64,000 nt of DNA from Litoditis marina (lineage: Eukaryota > Nematoda > Chromadorea > Rhabditida > Rhabditidae): assembly GCA_964036275.1 (NCBI GenBank), contig OZ038438.1, positions 1,556,978-1,620,977 of the forward strand, in the 5' to 3' direction. This document shows positions 58,476-64,000 of this stretch, piece after piece; position 1 is the stretch's first letter, and every line of letters starts with the position of its first letter. The position numbers and the translations under genes were made by a program. The notes under the pieces were generated by a model that was given only the letters and a program-made list of their open reading frames with translations, was not told the origin of the DNA and ran no database searches.

Positions 58476-60184
58476 GTAGAGGTTAAAAGTGAACTCTAAA
58501 GTCACAAACTCGGGCTCGATCGTGATCTTTTTCACGTTTTTTACAGTGGGATTTTGAAACTTTAAATTTTTGAAAACTTTTGAATGTATATTTGTTACAT
58601 AGGTTTATCACACATGGACACTGTGTTTTGACATCGAAATATTGAAAACAAGTGTATCGAAAAACATTTGTTGAACAGAAAACTCATATGACTAATACGA
58701 CTGAGAATGTGACAGAGTTGTAATATATAGCATGGTCAGCCAGTGGGCCAAATAGATACGTGTCCCCTACACGTGTCAGTTCAGCGGAAGAACTCAGAGA
58801 ACGTTAGGGAACGTGACCAGGCCGCTTTCTTTTTCACCGAAGGGGAGCATTCGTCGAACAAGCCGTCTGGCTGTGACTTCATTTATATTGTTCTCGGCTG
58901 CGTTCCCATTTCATTTACAAGACAGGTTCCGCAATTTGCCAATGTTACATCTAACCCGCGAACTGCTGTCAAACAAGGCCGATCAGAATAAGGACATCAC
59001 TCCCAGTGGCTCCATTCTCGGCTCTACCTCCTCTCCCTCTACGTTCATTGTGTGTCCCATCCAATATCATTGTTGTATTTTCTTTCCAACTCTGCCACCG
59101 TACCGAACTGGCTACTGCCTCACCAGGTGCTCGCACTCTTCAAGCTCAGAAATTGCACCTCAAACTTACCAAATGATTAGGAATCTTTTAATCTGGTCGA
59201 GGCAACTTGTACAACCATTTTTTTATCAAGGATCTTGCTATCAGCTTATCGTTATGCTATTTACCGTAAAACAAGGGAGTTTATGAGTTTCCAAAACGCT
59301 GAACAACTTGACTGCTACCAGAACTTAATCCGAAACTCGCTCATTGGTTAGTTCAACAGTTTGAGCTCACACAGAACTCATTTTGTTAGTCGATGCTGTA
59401 ATCAGTACAGATACCCACGGTTTTCACTTGCATGAATATGTTTTCTTTTGCGATATTATGGCCAGACCAATGGAATGTACCCATAGGACTAAGTTGTAGT
59501 AATAGAGAAGTACATAATACGTGTTTCTTGAAGAGTGCGAGAGTTGTAAACTAATATCGCCATAAGTAAAGTACACAAACCTCGTATTTGGTAATTGTAG
59601 TTGTTTGAATCCATTCCCATCTATCTTTACTTTGTTCTTCATTTTGAAAACTTTACAGTGCTTCTGATTTCAGCGTTATGTTACTGTTTCTTCAGTACTT
59701 TTCAATCTCAGTACATCACCTTGGTACTAACTATCTTCAAACACCGAATAACTTATATTCAAGAAAGTGGTATTCTGTCTTCTAAATCATTTTTTGAATG
59801 TTTCTATCAATGCTTAGAACTTGTTGAGACGTACTGAACGTTATTGGAATCTCTACATAGTTTTACTTTCACTCCTAACTTCAGCAGAATTGTTCACAAT
59901 TGTCACAACATTTGATCACTCTTTTCGGATATCTTCGGTCCAGTTGCCTGTTATCTGTAAAAGTTCCCGCAAACTTCCGAGTCTTTGTAACTTGTTATCC
60001 TAACTTATCTTCAAGTAATGTAGTTCTGAAAGGGAGAAACGTTTGTAAATTATTAAGCGCCTCTTCGCGGTTAGCGCTTTTTAAAACCGAAACTATTCTA
60101 TCGAAGTATGTATGTCCATGGAGAACAATCCTCATACGTGCAATGTTACTTTGCTATACCTATTTAACAATATTCAATATTAAG

Positions 60185-63100
60185 ATGTACTGGTTGCTTC
60201 TGATGTTATACTTGCCGCTGCTGGCAGCGCAGGACGCGGATCCCTGCGCGGCAGCCCCCAACGAAGCTGCCAAGATCATGTGTCGACAGATACACAAATG
60301 GGACGATATTTCTCGGGTAAGTGGCTAGAGTCTACGTCATTCTCACGTGGATCTCACGTGGTTCTCACGTGGACCTCATTTGACAAAGAAAAAGTCTGCG
60401 TCACTCCAATTGTGACCTGATTATTACCTGAGCTGGCGGAGTTCAGATTGGGGTAGGTACGAATATAGCAAACTCACAAATCACGTTTTTGAAAAACCGT
60501 AATACTTTCATTTGATCTGCTCAATATCTGAGCGAAAAAATAATCAACATTGTATTGCTCTTCTGTGCTTGTGTTTGAGCCTGATACGTTTTTACGCGGA
60601 ATTGTAATCTTTCATTTTTTACTAGTCAGACTATCACTTCTCGGTTCAAAATCTTTCAACAGAAAAATATGACTGTTTTTGATTCAACGCGATTGATAAT
60701 TGTGTTGTGACATCATTTCGATGAAATGTCAACTTTTTGTGTTTGTTACACTAGGTTTTTCGCGTCCCGCTTCCCCCAATAACAGATAGACCAATTTCAA
60801 GAAATAAAACTCGATCACCCAATCACAAATCACGGCTGACTCAAGTCAAAGATCATATCATAGTTTTATGAGCTCCGTGTTGAATTAAAATAAAACGTTC
60901 ATTGCGCCTAGATTTAGGAGTTAAGAAAAACTACCACGGTTATAGATAAGGAATTTACCCTATCTGCAATGTAGTTGGATCGACACATCGGCTATTGAAA
61001 CTTAGGACTAAAACAGAGAGAAAATCAAACTACAAAGTAGAGCAGATCTGATCAGCATGTACCGTTTAAGCCTGACTTCCCGTAATTCATCCCCATAAAA
61101 TATGATGTTTTGTGATTGTGATAATAGGTCCGCTCAGGGAAGGGTGGGTAAATACTGTATAATTAGGTTTGAGATTGTAGTTCGGTCCTGCCGTTTTTCA
61201 GTCGTGATTCGGTAACTGCGCTATGCAGACAGATCGAACTACATTCCAACTATGGTCACTCTCTATAAGCATTGATAATAAATATGTTTAGAAAGAGTCG
61301 ACTAAGAAGAAGATAGCCCTGCCTCCGGGACTGGCTGGTATGATAGGAAAGGGGGTTGCCGCCGAGTTCGCTCCCATCGCCTCCTCTATCTACCAATGCA
61401 TGGATCTCACATGCATGTGCACCTATCTACGAGGTACGAATCACACTGACACTCCACTAATGGGCGTGGCTAAGTTTGATGGTCAGGTATGACGCGTCAG
61501 TGCGTTAGCGCGCAACAAGTTGGGAAGCAGCTTCGCAATTGACTCACAATCTAGATGATTAAGGAGAAGATTTTGTTGAGAAACTCTCAATCTTTGTTCG
61601 CATACAACTCACACTCGAACGCGTTTCTCCCCCGTGTGGGAAAAAGTGTAGTATTAAATCAAAAACTCATTTACTTATGTGATTTCACTTGCTCTCTGAT
61701 CTTTTTTTTAACAGACGTTTTATATTACTTCGTTCTGACTGTGATAATGCTGCCAATCAGTTCCTAAATATGGCGAACCGAACTAGCTAACGCGGTAGTT
61801 CTATGACCCATTAGAGAATCTCGCCATCATTCAGTTTGGCAAACTCTCACAAACTATCGAGATAAACAAATGAAAAAACAGCTCCATATTATCTTTCCCA
61901 TTACATTTCGAGAGAGTGTAGCATCAACATATATGTCCTATTCAACTTGATATAGTGTACTAATCATCCGTACGTGGACTTCTACGGTATACTGTTGAAC
62001 TTTCCAATAGACGTTTTCTGGTGAAAAGTGCAGATAATTTGTTTGGTAGAAAGGTACACAAATATACAAAATTTGGATGTTTTCCGAAAATTCAGACATG
62101 TGGAAAAAGTGCTTTCATATTGTAGGAGTTCAAGAAATTATAAGAACTGAAGTTTTTGGTGTACTACATGATAGTACCTGCGCCTGGCTATTGGACTCGA
62201 TTTGGGTATTTCCACCATATTTCTCCATGAATGACCATATAAGTATGGTGAAAAATTGTTTTCAAAGTTTAGGTACCGCATCGAATGGAGGCTGTACACT
62301 TCCGTCTGGCCAGTTACGGAAAGCACAAAGGTAGGAAACTCTAGGAACAAGAACTCCGGAGAATATACTCCTGAAAACACTGATAATTGTTTATTTTTCT
62401 TGCTAATAGTTTGTTAACCTGTTCACATAGTTCAGGCATTGCTACCGAAAAACCAAGCGCGAGTGATATATCTTTCGAAAGCAATCACAGTCATTTGTTT
62501 TATTCCGTTTATCGTTTGTGTAGTTGTTTTTATAGTTTGATCCCAGATATTTTGGTCGATACTACAATAGAGATGACCTGTGTGAAGAGATGAGACTATT
62601 AAGATACCTTATAGATGCTGCATTTCAGAAAAGAATATAGAACGCTGTCTGATGACGAAAGACAAAGATTCCACAACGCATTGAAAACATTGAAACAGGT
62701 AAATCATTGGGCCTATACTAGGAGTTAATGGAATAGTCACGTAAAGTTGACATTCTAATGAGGCATCGTGCACTTTGTCATTGCACGTTGCTGAGTTCTG
62801 CTGTGTTTAATATGTTTCCCGTGACTGTGCATTTGCCCCCCCCCCCACTATAGTTGATGAAATACATGACGTACATGGGGTTCGAACCAGCCACTATTGT
62901 AGTGCTGATAGCGTTGCGGAAGGAGAATATGAGCTTGCGGCCTGAGGTTCACAGAACGACTCCGTTATGTTTACAACGACTACAAAGAAATTAAACGTCG
63001 ATAACTACTTTTCGCCCGTCGATAACCACATTCACTCTTCGCATGTGTCTTTACACGTCATTAGGAAATTGACTAACAGTATAGCTTCAGTTTGTATTTT

Positions 63101-63887
63101 CTACTTCATTCTGAACGTGTTTCATTGTGAGGGAGAAACTTTCATACAATTTTCAGAACGGCGAATACGACCGAATCGCCCGTATTCACTCGCAGATCAG
63201 TAACAGTGGTGGCGCTCACTCGGGACCCGCGTTTCTGCCCTGGCACAGAGAGTTCATCAAACGGTATACCATAATTGTCCACATTGTTCCTTGAGCCAGA
63301 GTACGTATGCTAGAAGATCCCGACACCTTGATCCCATCCTGCGTCTCTCGCTCGGCCTCAGTATTTCTTGTCTCTTACATCCCGGCGGGATGTAAGAGCA
63401 GAGAAATAGCGTATGTTTGAGGAGACGCAGGTTGGGATGAGGGTGCCGGGATCTTCTAGCATACGTGCTCAGGATTGCCATACTGACTTCAAACCCTAAA
63501 CTATGTGCGCAGTTGTAGAACTGCTTTTTGACCTCGTACCAGTCCAGTATCGTTTTAGGTGAAAGCATATTACTTGAAAGTACTTGAGTTTTCCAGGCCA
63601 TCGTTTTCCCTGCTCGCGAAAAAAACTGAAAACAAGCAGATCAATCATGTTCCATTCGTATAGGAGTGTACTGATGACTGTTTCATCATGAACGAACAGT
63701 TAACACGGAAATACTTTTGACTACTGTAATAATGATGATCATCATATTACTAGTAATACTGATCAATAATTCATGTATTCAGAGTGGAATTCGCCATCCG
63801 TCAGGTAGATCCTACCCTCCATCTGCCGTATTGGGATTCCCGTCTGGACCACGCTCTCAGCCGGCCCAACGACTCCATTATATTCAC
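60185..63887 (+). CDS. Secreted tyrosinase (type-3 copper oxidase), 5' part; continues past the window
   Basis: Six exons join in phase: 60185-60316, 61292-61433, 62273-62330, 62629-62698, 63157-63263 and 63783-63887. A signal peptide (MYWLLLMLYLPLLAAQ) is followed by Cys-rich sequence (MDLTCMCTYLRG, NGGCTLPSGQLRKAQRKEYR). The CuA region follows: ARIHSQ, GGAHSG and AFLPWHREFIKR supply the three His ligands, with PYWDSRLDHALSRPNDS after. The CuB site lies beyond the right edge. Tyrosinases hydroxylate and oxidise phenols; in nematodes they are associated with cuticle or eggshell tanning. The ATG follows TTAAG directly. Confidence 0.92.
62735..62835. repeat. AGTCACGTGAA-family MITE in tyrosinase intron 4
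   Basis: It runs from TAGTCACGTAAAGTTGAC to CCCGTGACTGTGCATTTG, with the shared TGAGTTCTGCTGTGTTTAA. A poly-C run follows. Confidence 0.75.
63294..63473. repeat. Pal-A repeat, best-preserved copy, in tyrosinase intron 5
   Basis: AGAGTACGTATGCTAGAAGA faces TCTTCTAGCATACGTGCTC, with core CTTACATCCCGGCGGGATGT. It is 180 bp long, as is the copy at 763-942. Confidence 0.85.
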
Positions 63888-64000
63888 GTAAGACACGCAA
63901 ATACATCCATTGAATCGAAAAAAAGATAACATAGATCCGATCGAGCTGTTTCTTCATAAATGGGTCGATGACTCCTCCTAGAAAGCAGCTCGTTCACTAA

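Larger units (their letters stand above)
56111..60184. other. Spacer between the LTR element and tyrosinase gene
   Basis: No gene is recognised. It holds a palindromic MITE (58352), a possible orphan exon (56830-57010) and a cluster of overlapping plus-strand open frames (58743-59286) with no family resemblance. Confidence 0.5.

Overview
This is eukaryotic nuclear DNA. Several lines of evidence point to a nematode. A complete cuticle-collagen gene is present, with a signal-anchor, a Trp-containing N-terminal block, an RNKR processing site and short Gly-X-Y blocks with a cysteine-rich end. Most start codons have an AG splice acceptor within about 25 bases upstream, as expected for spliced-leader trans-splicing. 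A nematode-type tyrosinase is also present. All genes are intron-rich (GT-AG), and the long AT-rich introns and spacers are crowded with foldback elements (MITEs), tRNA-derived SINEs, satellites and one LTR retrotransposon. I cannot name the species.

Layout: 215-6354 (+) is the 3' part of an M1-family aminopeptidase, whose catalytic part lies outside the window. 7578-12921 (-) is a 15-exon SWT1-like gene (WW domain plus PIN nuclease domain). 13718-15927 (+) is the small subunit of the splicing factor U2AF. 16978-18595 and 19707-23204 (+) are two tandem, diverged cytosolic 5'-nucleotidase III (NT5C3-like) genes. 24463-26728 (-) is a FAM76 homologue. 28721-30380 (+) is OSTC, an oligosaccharyltransferase subunit. 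33538-35603 (+) is the cuticle collagen, immediately preceded by a 20-copy 45-bp satellite that grew from one arm of a MITE. 36443-43687 (-) is a 14-exon BBS1 gene, packed with mobile elements. 45142-46624 (-) is a small PMP3/UPF0057 membrane protein. 49559-56114 is a gag-only, decayed LTR retrotransposon in minus orientation. It has an unusual tandem LTR and a 68-bp satellite inside it. 60185 to the right edge (+) is the 5' part of a secreted tyrosinase.

The exon models were checked for reading phase across each junction. All full-length models close in frame: SWT1 540 aa, U2AF35 271 aa, NT5C3-like 244 and 353 aa, FAM76 237 aa, OSTC 149 aa, collagen 287 aa, BBS1 584 aa, PMP3 82 aa. The genes are unrelated housekeeping, cilium and cuticle functions and do not form a pathway; the two nucleotidases are the only paralogous pair.

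The most unusual content is in the repeats. A 124-bp TTAA-ended palindromic element occurs as four constant-length copies, one half copy and one copy whose right arm was amplified 20 times up to the collagen splice acceptor. Termini of another foldback family coincide with, or lie within a few bases of, BBS1 splice donors. These are the best candidates for follow-up.
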